Source of the DNA: Streptomyces sp. NK15101
GTDB taxonomy: Bacteria; Actinomycetota; Actinomycetes; Streptomycetales; Streptomycetaceae
DNA: 64,000 nucleotides
Assembly: GCF_020400725.1 (NCBI RefSeq)
Contig: NZ_JAINVG010000031.1
Span: 19,326 to 83,325, forward strand
Direction of reading: 5' to 3'
A model generated the notes under the pieces. The model did no database searches and was not told the origin of the DNA. It saw nothing but the letters and a program-made list of their open reading frames with translations. Of the stretch, positions 1 to 7,565 are shown one piece after another (positions within the stretch are counted from its first letter, which is position 1; each line of letters starts with the position of its first letter). Made by a program: the position numbers and the translations under genes.

Positions 1-214
1 TGCGCGGGGGGACGTGATCCACGCCGCCGGGCGACCACGGGTTGCACCGCAGGAGGCGCCAGGCGGTCAGGGCCGTGCCCTTGATCGCGCCATGCCGGTC
101 GATGGCCGTGAATCCGTAGTGGGAACACGACGGGTAGTACCGGCAGACGGGGCCCAGAAGAGGGCTGATCGTCCACTGGTACAGCTTGATGAGAGCCAGC
201 AGCGGGTACTTCAT
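1..214 (-). CDS. yidD: Membrane protein insertion efficiency factor YidD (3' end outside window)
   Basis: Reads leftward from an ATG at 214 and runs off the window after 71 codons. It has the YidD core: an N-terminal amphipathic stretch (LIKLYQWTISPLLGP), the CRYYPSCSHYG cysteine motif and the CNPWSPGGVDHVP motif. YidD is a small membrane-associated protein thought to help YidC insert proteins into the membrane. Its start overlaps the rnpA stop (ATGA), the usual rpmH-rnpA-yidD-yidC arrangement beside the actinobacterial origin, so yidC is expected just beyond position 1. The family is about 70-120 residues, so little is missing. Confidence 0.9.
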   Translation of the reverse strand, partial: MKYPLLALIKLYQWTISPLLGPVCRYYPSCSHYGFTAIDRHGAIKGTALTAWRLLRCNPWSPGGVDHVPPR

Positions 215-582
215 CGCGTGCCCCCTCCCAGCAGCCGCTGGAGAGCGGCGTCCAGGTCTCGGGCCAGCTGTGCGTGGTCGGCGTCGCCGGCTCCGGGCAA
301 CGCCCGTACGACCACCAGGCTACCGGGGGGCAGCGCGGCAATGCGGTCACGGACGAGATGGCGCAGGCGTCGCTTCACCTGGTTGCGTACCACCGCACCG
401 CCCACGGCCTTGCTCACGACGAAACCCGCACGCGTCGGGGGAGCGCTCTCCCCAGGCGCGTGCGGGTCCGTTGCACCGCTGCGTAGGTGGACGACGAGGA
501 GCGGGCGACCGGCCCGGCGACCTCGGCGTACCGCGGTTGCGAAGTCCTCGCGCCGCCTCAGCCGATTCTCGGTAGGCAGCAC
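211..582 (-). CDS. rnpA: Ribonuclease P protein component
   Basis: 123 residues, the normal length. It binds the RNase P RNA and helps cleave 5' leaders from pre-tRNAs. The family signature RNQVKRRLRHLVR is present in the middle, and the N-terminus (MLPTENRLRRREDF) is typical. It lies 21 bp downstream of rpmH in the same direction and overlaps yidD by 4 bp, consistent with one rpmH-rnpA-yidD transcript. Confidence 0.96.
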   Translation of the reverse strand: MLPTENRLRRREDFATAVRRGRRAGRPLLVVHLRSGATDPHAPGESAPPTRAGFVVSKAVGGAVVRNQVKRRLRHLVRDRIAALPPGSLVVVRALPGAGDADHAQLARDLDAALQRLLGGGTR

Positions 583-603
583 GTCATGACCTGTTTAAGT
601 GGA

Positions 604-741
604 TCAGGCGGACAGGCTCGCGCGACCCTTGGCACGGCGGTTCGCCAGGATGGCGCGGCCGGCACGGGTGCGCATGCGCAGGCGGAAGCCGTGGGTCTTC
701 GCGCGACGACGGTTGTTCGGCTGGAAGGTGCGCTTGCTCAC
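604..741 (-). CDS. rpmH: Ribosomal protein bL34
   Basis: 45 residues starting at a GTG (741). The product begins VSKRTFQPNNRRRAKTHGFR and is rich in Arg and Lys, matching bL34 along its whole length. It is a component of the large ribosomal subunit and the first gene of the leftward rpmH-rnpA-yidD operon, divergent from dnaA. A GGAG-like ribosome binding site precedes the GTG. Confidence 0.96.
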   Translation of the reverse strand: MSKRTFQPNNRRRAKTHGFRLRMRTRAGRAILANRRAKGRASLSA

Positions 742-1139
742 TCGGGGGCTCCAGAAATGATTCGTAGATGGCGGGACATCGCCTGGCTGTCACCGTGCGC
801 CCACGAGTAGCTCGCAATACGCCCGAGTGCACCGCTTCACGATCATTGACCATGATCTTTGCCCATCGGAGGCAGGCGGCAGCAGCCATCGACAACTCGA
901 CCTGGTTACGGTACGCGCGGCTACGCCATCCGGTCAAACCGACCTGTCGGCACCCCCCATTGTGCACAGGCTGTGGACAACAACTTGAACCGCGTCATCC
1001 GCCCCGACTACCGTGGACGACCTCCACAATCTTTATTCCGTTCTGTCCTCACCTGTCCTCGACGGACCCGTCCTCATGGACTTCGACCCACTGTCCCCGT
1101 GCACCACACCATCGTGGGACCTGCGAGAAAGCGTGCCCT
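742..1139. promoter_or_regulatory. rpmH-dnaA divergent promoter region with two DnaA boxes
   Basis: About 400 bp without a gene. Two DnaA-box-like nonamers sit close together: TTGTGCACA (960-968, plus) and TGTGGACAA (972-980, which is TTGTCCACA on the minus strand). In Streptomyces the dnaA promoter carries such boxes and is autoregulated, so these are the likely sites. The open frame upstream of the dnaA GTG has no DnaA similarity and is taken as untranslated. Confidence 0.7.
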
Positions 1140-2924
1140 GTGGCTGACGTACCTGCCGATCTTGCCGCAGTGTGGCCACGCGTCCTCGAGCAGCTCCTCG
1201 CCGAGGGACAGCAGGGGATCGAGCCCAAGGACAAACAGTGGATCGAGCGCTGCCAGCCGCTCGCCCTGGTCGCGGACACGGCCCTGCTCGCCGTGCCCAA
1301 CGAGTGGGGCAAGCGGGTCCTGGAGGGCCGGCTCGCCCCGTTGATCAGCGAGAACCTGAGCCGTGAGTGCGGCCGCCCGATCCGGATCGCGATCACCGTC
1401 GACGACTCCGTCGGCGAGCCGACCCCGCCGGCGCCCCTGGTGCAGCAGCCGCAGCAGTCCCGCTACGACGAGCGCGCACAGCCCGAGCCGTACGAGAAGT
1501 ACGAGGGCTACGGCCACCGGCCGATGCCCGACGACGGGCTGCCCACCGCACGCCCCGCCTACCCGGACTACCAGCAGCAGCGGCCCGACCCCGGAGCCTG
1601 GCCGCGCACCCAGGAGGACCTCTCCTGGCAGCAGCCGCGGCTCGGCGGCTACCAGGAGCGCGCCCCGTACACCGGCCCGGAGCAGTCCCGGCAGACCCGC
1701 TACGACGAGCCGGCCCGCGGCTACGAGCAGCAGCGGCCCGAGCGCGCCGAGCTGCCCGACCCGCAGAACCACGGCCCGCGTCCCGGCCCCCGCCCCGGCG
1801 GCGTCCCGGTCCCCGGTCCGGGCGGTGTGCCGGGCGGCGGCCACGGCTCGCCGTCCTCCTCCGGGCAGGGCGCCGGCGCTCCGGGCGAGCAGCACGCGCG
1901 GCTGAACCCCAAATACCTCTTCGACACGTTCGTCATCGGTTCATCGAACCGGTTCGCGCACGCGGCCGCCGTCGCGGTGGCCGAGGCGCCGGCGAAGGCG
2001 TACAACCCGCTCTTCATCTACGGGGAGTCGGGCCTCGGCAAGACCCATCTGCTGCACGCGATCGGACACTACGCGCGGAGCCTCTACCCGGGCACGCGCG
2101 TGCGCTACGTGAGCTCCGAGGAGTTCACCAACGAGTTCATCAACTCGATCCGCGACGGCAAGGGAGACGCCTTCCGCAAGCGCTACCGCGACGTGGACAT
2201 CCTGCTCGTCGACGACATCCAGTTCCTGGCGAGCAAGGAGTCGACGCAGGAGGAGTTCTTCCACACCTTCAACACCCTGCACAACGCGAACAAGCAGATC
2301 GTGCTCTCCTCGGACCGGCCGCCCAAGCAGCTGGTCACCCTGGAGGACCGGCTCCGCAACCGCTTCGAGTGGGGCCTCACCACCGACGTGCAGCCGCCGG
2401 AGCTGGAGACCCGCATCGCGATCCTCCGCAAGAAGGCGGTGCAGGAACAGCTCAACGCCCCGCCGGAGGTACTGGAGTTCATCGCCTCCCGGATCTCGCG
2501 GAACATCCGTGAGCTGGAGGGCGCGCTGATCCGGGTGACGGCCTTCGCGAGCCTCAACCGGCAGCCGGTGGACCTCGGACTCACCGAGATCGTCCTCAAG
2601 GACCTGATCCCCGGCGGTGAGGACAGCTCGCCGGAGATCACGGCCCCCGCGATCATGGCGGCCACGGCCGACTACTTCGGGCTGACGGTGGAGGACCTCT
2701 GTGGATCCTCGCGCAGCCGCGTCCTGGTGACGGCCCGGCAGATCGCCATGTACCTGTGCCGTGAGCTCACGGACCTGTCGCTGCCGAAGATCGGCGCGCA
2801 GTTCGGCGGCCGCGACCACACGACGGTGATGCACGCGGACCGGAAGATCCGTGCCCTGATGGCGGAGCGGCGCTCCATCTACAACCAGGTCACCGAGCTC
2901 ACCAACCGCATCAAGAACGGCTGA
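1140..2924 (+). CDS. dnaA: Chromosomal replication initiator DnaA
   Basis: 594 residues from a GTG at 1140, where the conserved Streptomyces N-terminus (ADVPADLAAVWPRVL) begins. Domain I covers about 1-85. Domain II is a long, Pro/Gly/Arg/Gln-rich, poorly conserved linker (about 90-250), as in other streptomycetes. The AAA+ domain starts near 255 with the Walker A motif GESGLGKTH (about 295) and Walker B LLVDDIQF. Domain IV ends the protein with the DNA-binding helix-turn-helix around GGRDHTTVMHADRK. It binds DnaA boxes in the adjacent oriC and loads the replicative helicase. A strong hairpin follows the stop. Confidence 0.97.
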   Translation: MADVPADLAAVWPRVLEQLLAEGQQGIEPKDKQWIERCQPLALVADTALLAVPNEWGKRVLEGRLAPLISENLSRECGRPIRIAITVDDSVGEPTPPAPLVQQPQQSRYDERAQPEPYEKYEGYGHRPMPDDGLPTARPAYPDYQQQRPDPGAWPRTQEDLSWQQPRLGGYQERAPYTGPEQSRQTRYDEPARGYEQQRPERAELPDPQNHGPRPGPRPGGVPVPGPGGVPGGGHGSPSSSGQGAGAPGEQHARLNPKYLFDTFVIGSSNRFAHAAAVAVAEAPAKAYNPLFIYGESGLGKTHLLHAIGHYARSLYPGTRVRYVSSEEFTNEFINSIRDGKGDAFRKRYRDVDILLVDDIQFLASKESTQEEFFHTFNTLHNANKQIVLSSDRPPKQLVTLEDRLRNRFEWGLTTDVQPPELETRIAILRKKAVQEQLNAPPEVLEFIASRISRNIRELEGALIRVTAFASLNRQPVDLGLTEIVLKDLIPGGEDSSPEITAPAIMAATADYFGLTVEDLCGSSRSRVLVTARQIAMYLCRELTDLSLPKIGAQFGGRDHTTVMHADRKIRALMAERRSIYNQVTELTNRIKNG

Positions 2925-2946
2925 CGCCGGGCCTCCGGGCCTCCAG

Positions 2947-2978
2947 GGCGCCCAGGGACACCTCCCTGGGCGCCTTTC
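2947..2978 (+). terminator. dnaA transcription terminator
   Basis: Perfect 11-bp stem GGCGCCCAGGG (2947-2957) / CCCTGGGCGCC (2964-2974) with a 6-nt loop, followed by TTTC, 22 bp after the dnaA stop. Confidence 0.8.
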
Positions 2979-2980
2979 GC

Positions 2981-3112
2981 CGTTCCCGGAGGCGCCTTCG
3001 ACCGTTCTCGAAGGCGCCGTCTACCGCTTCCGGGAGCACCGTTCACCGCTTCCGAGAGCACCGTCCACCGCTTCCGGGGGCGCCCTTCGCGGCTTCTGGG
3101 GACGCTCTTCGC
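2981..3112. repeat. Six imperfect 22-bp tandem repeats at the edge of oriC
   Basis: Units start at 2981, 3003, 3025, 3047, 3069 and 3091. The clearest units read CGCTTCCGGGAGCACCGTTC plus AC; the sixth has diverged. The period is constant at 22 bp, about two helical turns. The array lies between the dnaA terminator and the first DnaA box. No open frame or spacer structure explains it. Confidence 0.75.
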
Positions 3113-3170
3113 GGCTGCCGCCGTCCCCAGCCGACCCGAGCCTGTTCGATTACCGCGTTCCGGTGGCAGG

Positions 3171-3733
3171 TTCTCCACAGATTGCGGGATGATCACCCGT
3201 CCACAGGGTGGGGACTGTCGAGTTATCCGGATTGTGTCCACAGGGCTGCCTGGTGACAGGTCATCACGGCAGGTCAGACCCTTGTGGAATTGTTGGCAAA
3301 CGATTTCCACAGGCTGTGGATGAATCCTTCGTCCACAGGGCGGCTCGAGGGTTGTCCACCGGCCGCCCACAGGGAGGAGTCGGTTGCCCACAGCTTCTCC
3401 ACACCGCTGTCCACTGTTCGGCAACGAAACACGTCTGCTCACTGAGACGAGTGAAAGCGGTCACACCAAGGGAGACGTTTGGGCTGTGGGGAACCTGGGG
3501 AAAGCTGGGGACAGCACTGGGGAGAACTCCCCGTGGCCTGTGTACCGGCTGTGCAGAACTTTCGAGTGTCCACAGAGACCCCTGGTTGTCCACGGGCTCC
3601 GCCCACAGGTCCGGTGGACAAAAAACTGGGCTTGACCTGGGGAAACGACGTTATCCACGGTTTCCACAGGCCCTACTACTACTCCCACATAGAGTTAGCC
3701 CGGAATTCGCTTCGAAGTGGGACCTGTGCACAA
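3171..3733. other. oriC: oriC: DnaA box array between dnaA and dnaN
   Basis: The 935-bp dnaA-dnaN spacer holds about 18 nonamers close to TTGTCCACA. Plus strand, by start: 3171, 3197, 3234, 3303, 3329, 3352, 3384, 3395, 3407, 3566, 3586, 3651, 3660. Minus strand: 3283, 3315, 3485, 3613, 3725. Weaker CCGCCCACA sites lie at 3363 and 3599. The best matches are TTGTCCACC (3352), TTGTCCACG (3586) and TTATCCACG (3651). Number, spacing and mostly one orientation match known Streptomyces origins, where DnaA assembles and unwinds the DNA. Confidence 0.92.
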
Positions 3734-3859
3734 CTCGGCGCCGGAGCTCCGTCGCGCTCTCGTCTCGACTTGACCCCGAGCAGCACCGAGTGTCGGTGGC
3801 GTGCGTCAGACTGGTTCCCGCAGTCGACGAAGAGCCAGCAACAGCAGGAGGCGGTTCCG

Positions 3860-4990
3860 GTGAAGATCCGGGTGGAGCGCGATGTACTCGCGGAGGCGGT
3901 GGCCTGGGTGGCCCGCAGCCTTCCGGCCCGTCCGCCGGCGCCCGTGCTCGCGGGCCTTCTCCTGAAGGCCGAGGACGGCGCCCTGAGCTTCTCGAGCTTC
4001 GACTACGAGGTCTCGGCGCGGGTCTCGGTCGAGGCCGAGGTGGAGGAGGACGGCACCGTCCTCGTCTCCGGCCGGCTGCTCGCCGACATCTGCCGCGCCC
4101 TCCCCAACCGTCCCGTGGAGATTTCCACAGACGGTGTACGGGCGACCGTGGTCTGCGGCTCCTCCCGCTTCACTCTCCACACCCTGCCTGTGGAGGAGTA
4201 CCCGGCGCTGCCGGAGATGCCCACCGCGACCGGCACCGTCCCCGGCGAGGTCTTCGCCTCCGCCGCCGCGCAGGTGGCCATCGCGGCCGGCCGTGACGAC
4301 ACGCTGCCCGTCCTCACCGGCGTGCGCATCGAGATCGAGGGCGACACGGTCACCCTGGCCTCCACCGACCGCTACCGCTTCGCGGTCCGCGAGTTCCTGT
4401 GGAAGCCGGAGTCCCCGGACGCCTCCGCGGTCGCCCTGGTGCCCGCGAAGACCCTCCTGGACACGGCCAAGGCGCTCACCAGCGGCGACACGGTGACCCT
4501 GGCGCTCTCGGGCTCCGGCAAGGGCGAGGGCCTCATCGGCTTCGAGGGCGCGGGCCGCCGCACCACCACCCGCCTCCTGGAGGGCGACCTCCCGAAGTAC
4601 CGGACGCTCTTCCCCACCGAGTTCAACTCGGTCGCGGTGATCGAGACCGCCCCCTTCGTGGAGGCCGTGAAGCGTGTGGCCCTGGTCGCCGAGCGCAACA
4701 CCCCGGTCCGCCTGAGCTTCGAGCAGGGCGTGCTGATCCTGGAGGCCGGCTCCAGCGACGATGCACAGGCTGTGGAGCGCGTGGACGCGCAGCTGGACGG
4801 CGACGACATCTCGATCGCCTTCAACCCGACCTTCCTGCTGGACGGCCTGAGCGCGATCGACTCCCCGGTCGCCCAGCTCTCCTTCACGACCTCCACGAAG
4901 CCGGCGCTGCTGAGCGGCAAGCCCGCGCTCGACGCGGAGGCGGACGAGGCCTACAAGTACCTGATCATGCCGGTGCGGCTCTCCGGCTGA
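3860..4990 (+). CDS. dnaN: DNA polymerase III beta sliding clamp
   Basis: 376 residues from a GTG at 3860, preceded by GGAGG at the right distance; the family N-terminus (KIRVERDVLAEAVAWVAR) starts here. It forms the ring that tethers the polymerase to DNA, as a dimer of three similar domains per subunit (about 1-125, 126-245, 246-376). The C-terminus KYLIMPVRL is the conserved end that forms part of the partner-binding pocket. The sequence appears intact. Confidence 0.97.
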   Translation: MKIRVERDVLAEAVAWVARSLPARPPAPVLAGLLLKAEDGALSFSSFDYEVSARVSVEAEVEEDGTVLVSGRLLADICRALPNRPVEISTDGVRATVVCGSSRFTLHTLPVEEYPALPEMPTATGTVPGEVFASAAAQVAIAAGRDDTLPVLTGVRIEIEGDTVTLASTDRYRFAVREFLWKPESPDASAVALVPAKTLLDTAKALTSGDTVTLALSGSGKGEGLIGFEGAGRRTTTRLLEGDLPKYRTLFPTEFNSVAVIETAPFVEAVKRVALVAERNTPVRLSFEQGVLILEAGSSDDAQAVERVDAQLDGDDISIAFNPTFLLDGLSAIDSPVAQLSFTTSTKPALLSGKPALDAEADEAYKYLIMPVRLSG

Positions 4991-5099
4991 CGCTCCTCCC
5001 GGGGGCGTCGCCTGAGCGGCTGACCCCACAGGTGTGCACCCGGGTGCGGGCGTAGGCTCGGACCCGGGTAAACCGCACACGACGCTTAAGGAATCTCTG

Positions 5100-5231
5100 A
5101 TGGAGCTTGGTCTCGTCGGTCTCGGCAAGATGGGCGGCAACATGCGTGAGCGCATTCGCCGCGCAGGCCACACCGTCATCGGATACGACCGCAACCCGGC
5201 GCCGGCCCGGGGCCACGTCCCCGGCCGGTGA
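5100..5231 (+). pseudogene. gnd: Truncated 6-phosphogluconate dehydrogenase, N-terminal fragment only
   Basis: Starts at ATG 5100 after an AAGGAA ribosome binding site. The first 32 codons are a perfect start of the gnd gene that follows dnaN in Streptomyces: LGLVGLGKMGGNMRERIRRA is the NADP-binding glycine motif and is followed by GHTVIGYDRNP. Similarity then stops, and 11 unrelated codons lead to a TGA at 5229. The enzyme normally has about 290 or more residues, so no function is possible. No other frame resumes gnd, and recF, gyrB and gyrA do not follow. A bulged 10-bp hairpin (5202-5228) lies exactly at the break. It could be a rearrangement endpoint or an assembly join. Confidence 0.85.
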
Positions 5232-5408
5232 GGCGGTCCCGCGGCTCGTGGACCTGCGCCTCGCCACGGGCGCGGGGAGGGGTGGGGGTACGCGGACCTT
5301 CCGGAGGGCGGCACCGCATGGCGGCGGTCGACGGCACGGTCGACGCGCCGGCACGGCCGACGGGCGCGGGCACCGGCGACGGTACGGCCGACGTGCGACG
5401 GTGTCGCG

Positions 5409-5430
5409 GCCGCCGACAGCTGTCGGCGGC
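5409..5430. terminator. Perfect palindrome downstream of the leftward hypothetical/Usp pair
   Basis: GCCGCCGACAG (5409-5419) is followed directly by its complement CTGTCGGCGGC (5420-5430), 19 bp past the stop of the gene at 5449. It probably ends that leftward transcript. The rest of 5232-5448 shows no gene. Confidence 0.5.
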
Positions 5431-5448
5431 GCTCGGACGGGCGACGGC

Positions 5449-5922
5449 TCAGGCCGGTACCGGGCCGTTCGGGGCCTGCGTCGCGGGCGGCGGAGCGGCG
5501 GGCGCGCCCAGCGGGGGCGCGGGGTGCTCCGGCGGGGCCGGCTGGTGGACGAGACGGAACCGGTGGTGCTCCCGGCCGAGCACCCGCCCGGTGGAGTCGG
5601 TGAAGCGGCCCGTGACCTCGTAGACGCCGCAGTTCGCCCGCCCGACGGGCAGCCGCTCGGGCGGCAGGTGGACCTCGTACGGCCCGCCCTCCCGGTATCC
5701 GCCGAGCGTGGTCCTGGCGGTGCCGACCACCCTCCCGGCGTATCTGCGGGTCTCCTCGAAGACCAGTCCGTCGATCGCCTCGCCCACGCGGAAGGCGAGG
5801 GCGACGCTCATCGTCCCGCCCTCCGGGACCTCGACGGGGTCGCCGTCCCCGTCCAGGGGGAGCACGGCCGTCCCCCGCTCCTCCTGGGCCAGGCTCACGC
5901 GCATCAGCTCGAAGGGTGACAT
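5449..5922 (-). CDS. Conserved-type hypothetical protein, co-transcribed with Usp
   Basis: 157 residues, not recognised. The first 110 residues alternate hydrophobic and polar stretches, as in a beta-sandwich (EVHLPPERLPVG, GVYEVTGRFTDSTGR, EHHRFRLVHQ). The last 30 residues are a Pro/Ala-rich tail. There is no signal peptide or membrane segment. It starts 7 bp after the universal stress protein gene and is probably the second gene of that stress-regulated operon. Confidence 0.7.
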   Translation of the reverse strand: MSPFELMRVSLAQEERGTAVLPLDGDGDPVEVPEGGTMSVALAFRVGEAIDGLVFEETRRYAGRVVGTARTTLGGYREGGPYEVHLPPERLPVGRANCGVYEVTGRFTDSTGRVLGREHHRFRLVHQPAPPEHPAPPLGAPAAPPPATQAPNGPVPA

Positions 5923-5929
5923 GACGTTC

Positions 5930-6382
5930 TCACGTCCTCTCGGCGGTGTCCGGGCGGACGATGACGACGGGACAGGGCGCGTGCAGGGCGCACTGCTGGC
6001 TGACGGAGCCCAGGAGCAGGCTGGTGAACCCGCCGCGGCCCCTGCTGCCCACCACGAGGAGTTCCGCGCCCGCCGCCGCCTCCGTCAGCACCTCGGCCGG
6101 GTTGCCGGGCACCACGTGCTCGCGCAGCCGCACGTCGTCGGCTCCGACGAGGACGGTCTGGATCTCGTCGGCCAGCGCCCGCTCCGCCTGGACGCCGTCG
6201 AAGCCGGCGTCCACCGGCGGGGCCGACCAGCCCGCGGCTCCGGGCAGCTCGTGCGCCGCCACCGCGTCCACGGTAGCCCCGATCAGCCGGGCGTGGCGTA
6301 CCGCCCACCGCAGCGCCTCGTAGGAGGCCGGGGACCCGTCGATCCCGACCACCACGCGGCGGCCCTGCCCCTTGGCGTCCAT
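5930..6382 (-). CDS. Universal stress protein, UspA family
   Basis: 150 residues, one Usp domain. The N-terminal strand VVVGIDGSPASYEALRWAV and the C-terminal nucleotide-binding motif VVGSRGRGGFTSLLLGSVSQ (G-2X-G-9X-G-S) show an ATP-binding type. Such proteins act in dormancy or stress survival, with details mostly unknown. It heads a leftward two-gene operon. A close paralogue lies at 14041-14514, and both share a sigma-B-like promoter arrangement. Confidence 0.92.
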   Translation of the reverse strand: MDAKGQGRRVVVGIDGSPASYEALRWAVRHARLIGATVDAVAAHELPGAAGWSAPPVDAGFDGVQAERALADEIQTVLVGADDVRLREHVVPGNPAEVLTEAAAGAELLVVGSRGRGGFTSLLLGSVSQQCALHAPCPVVIVRPDTAERT

Positions 6383-6409
6383 GCTCGGCTCCTTCCTGCT
6401 CCCCGGCGG

Positions 6410-6434
6410 CTACCCCGGGCGCGAAGCCGTAGAC
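6410..6434 (-). promoter_or_regulatory. Candidate sigma-B-type promoter for the Usp operon
   Basis: On the minus strand: GTCT (6434-6431), 15 bp, then GGGTAG (6415-6410), 28 bp before the Usp ATG. This fits the GNNT-N14-16-GGGTAC pattern of Streptomyces sigma-B promoters. The same layout precedes the second usp gene. Confidence 0.5.
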
Positions 6435-6569
6435 CCCGTGGCGGACCGGACGCGCTCCGGATGTCAGAAACGGGTGAAAAGGGGCAGGAGTGAAGTAGGA
6501 GATTTCGGCCACGGAGGCATCCGGCGTCAGCGGTGTCCGGATTCGTGCGCGAGGAGGCGGGTGAGCCCC

Positions 6570-6965
6570 ATGGAGGCTGTGGGCCGAACGGAAGGGGCGA
6601 GGGCCTCGCGGGAGGACCGCCTCCTGGTGGTGAGCCGGCACGGCGGACCTCCCGGGACCGTCCTCCTGGCACTCGACGGCGAGCTCGACCACGACACCGT
6701 GAGACCCCTCCGGAAGGCGCTGGAGGAGAGCACGGGGGCCGTGCGCGTCGTGGTCGACTGCGCGAGGCTGCGGTTCTGCGACTCGACCGGTCTGAACGTG
6801 CTCCTGCGGACGCGGCTGCGGCTGCTCACCGCGGGAGGGAGGGTGGACCTGGCCGGGCTGCGGTCGCCGGTGCGCCGCATCTTCGAGATCACCGGGGCGC
6901 TGAAGGTCTTCCGGGTGTACGCCGACGCCGACGCCGCCCTCGCGGACACCGGCGCCGGGAGCTGA
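6570..6965 (+). CDS. STAS-domain anti-sigma factor antagonist
   Basis: 131 residues from ATG 6570; a GTG at 6561 is an alternative, since GGAGG at 6553-6557 lies between ideal distances for both. The STAS domain fills about 20-125, with the phosphorylatable serine in FCDSTGLNVLLR. Such proteins bind RsbW-like kinases when unphosphorylated and release a sigma factor. It is followed 78 bp later by an RsbW-like ATPase, a natural partner. Confidence 0.88.
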   Translation: MEAVGRTEGARASREDRLLVVSRHGGPPGTVLLALDGELDHDTVRPLRKALEESTGAVRVVVDCARLRFCDSTGLNVLLRTRLRLLTAGGRVDLAGLRSPVRRIFEITGALKVFRVYADADAALADTGAGS

Positions 6966-7043
6966 CGCCGGGAGGGCACGGAAGACGCGAGGAAGATTCC
7001 GCGCCGCGCGATTCGGCGGGCCGCCGCGGGGAAGCAGCCCTTC

Positions 7044-7493
7044 ATGACCGGCCCACCCATCCGGCATGCGACCGCTCGTACCCGCCGCTACGAGCTGGCG
7101 GAGGGCGACGGAGTGGTGCGGAAGTGCCGTGATCTCGCCCGGCGGGCCCTGAGCGAATGGTTCGGGGCCGCCGGGGAGCCGGGGCGGGTCGCCGTCGAGG
7201 ACGCCCTGCTGCTGGTCTCCGAGGTCGTCACCAACGCCTTCACCCACGGTGGCGTCCCGTACGAGCTGCGGCTCGACGGCATCGACGGCCGGCTGTGGGT
7301 GCAGGTCAGCGACACGAGCCCGGTACGGCCCCGGCCCCACGGGCGGCACCACCCGAGCCTCCCCTCCGGACACGGGCTCTACCTCCTGGAACGGCTGGCG
7401 GCGGCCTGGGGCTGCGTCCCCCGGGCCCACGGCAAGGCCGTCTGGTTCGAGGTGGAGGTGACGGGACGGCCCGACTCGCCGGATGAGGCCTAG
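7044..7493 (+). CDS. RsbW-type ATP-binding protein (anti-sigma factor/serine kinase-like)
   Basis: 149 residues with a GHKL ATPase fold: N-box LLVSEVVTNAFTHG (about 55-70) and G-box SGHGLYLLERLA (about 109-120). These short single-domain ATPases are common in Streptomyces, where they act in partner switching with STAS proteins and PP2C phosphatases. Both partner types lie close by (6570-6965 and 10567-12876). Which sigma factor it might bind cannot be told. Confidence 0.88.
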   Translation: MTGPPIRHATARTRRYELAEGDGVVRKCRDLARRALSEWFGAAGEPGRVAVEDALLLVSEVVTNAFTHGGVPYELRLDGIDGRLWVQVSDTSPVRPRPHGRHHPSLPSGHGLYLLERLAAAWGCVPRAHGKAVWFEVEVTGRPDSPDEA

Positions 7494-7565
7494 AGTGGAA
7501 GGTGATGCGGGATCCCGGCGCATCCTGCGCGGGACCCGCGCCCCTCTTCCTGTGCGAGGTCGTTC

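Noticed and set aside
768..1139. N-terminal extension of the dnaA open frame
   Set aside because: No DnaA similarity before GTG 1140, and it covers the DnaA boxes and promoter.
2981..3112. CRISPR array
   Set aside because: Repeats are directly adjoining without spacers and no cas genes are in the window.
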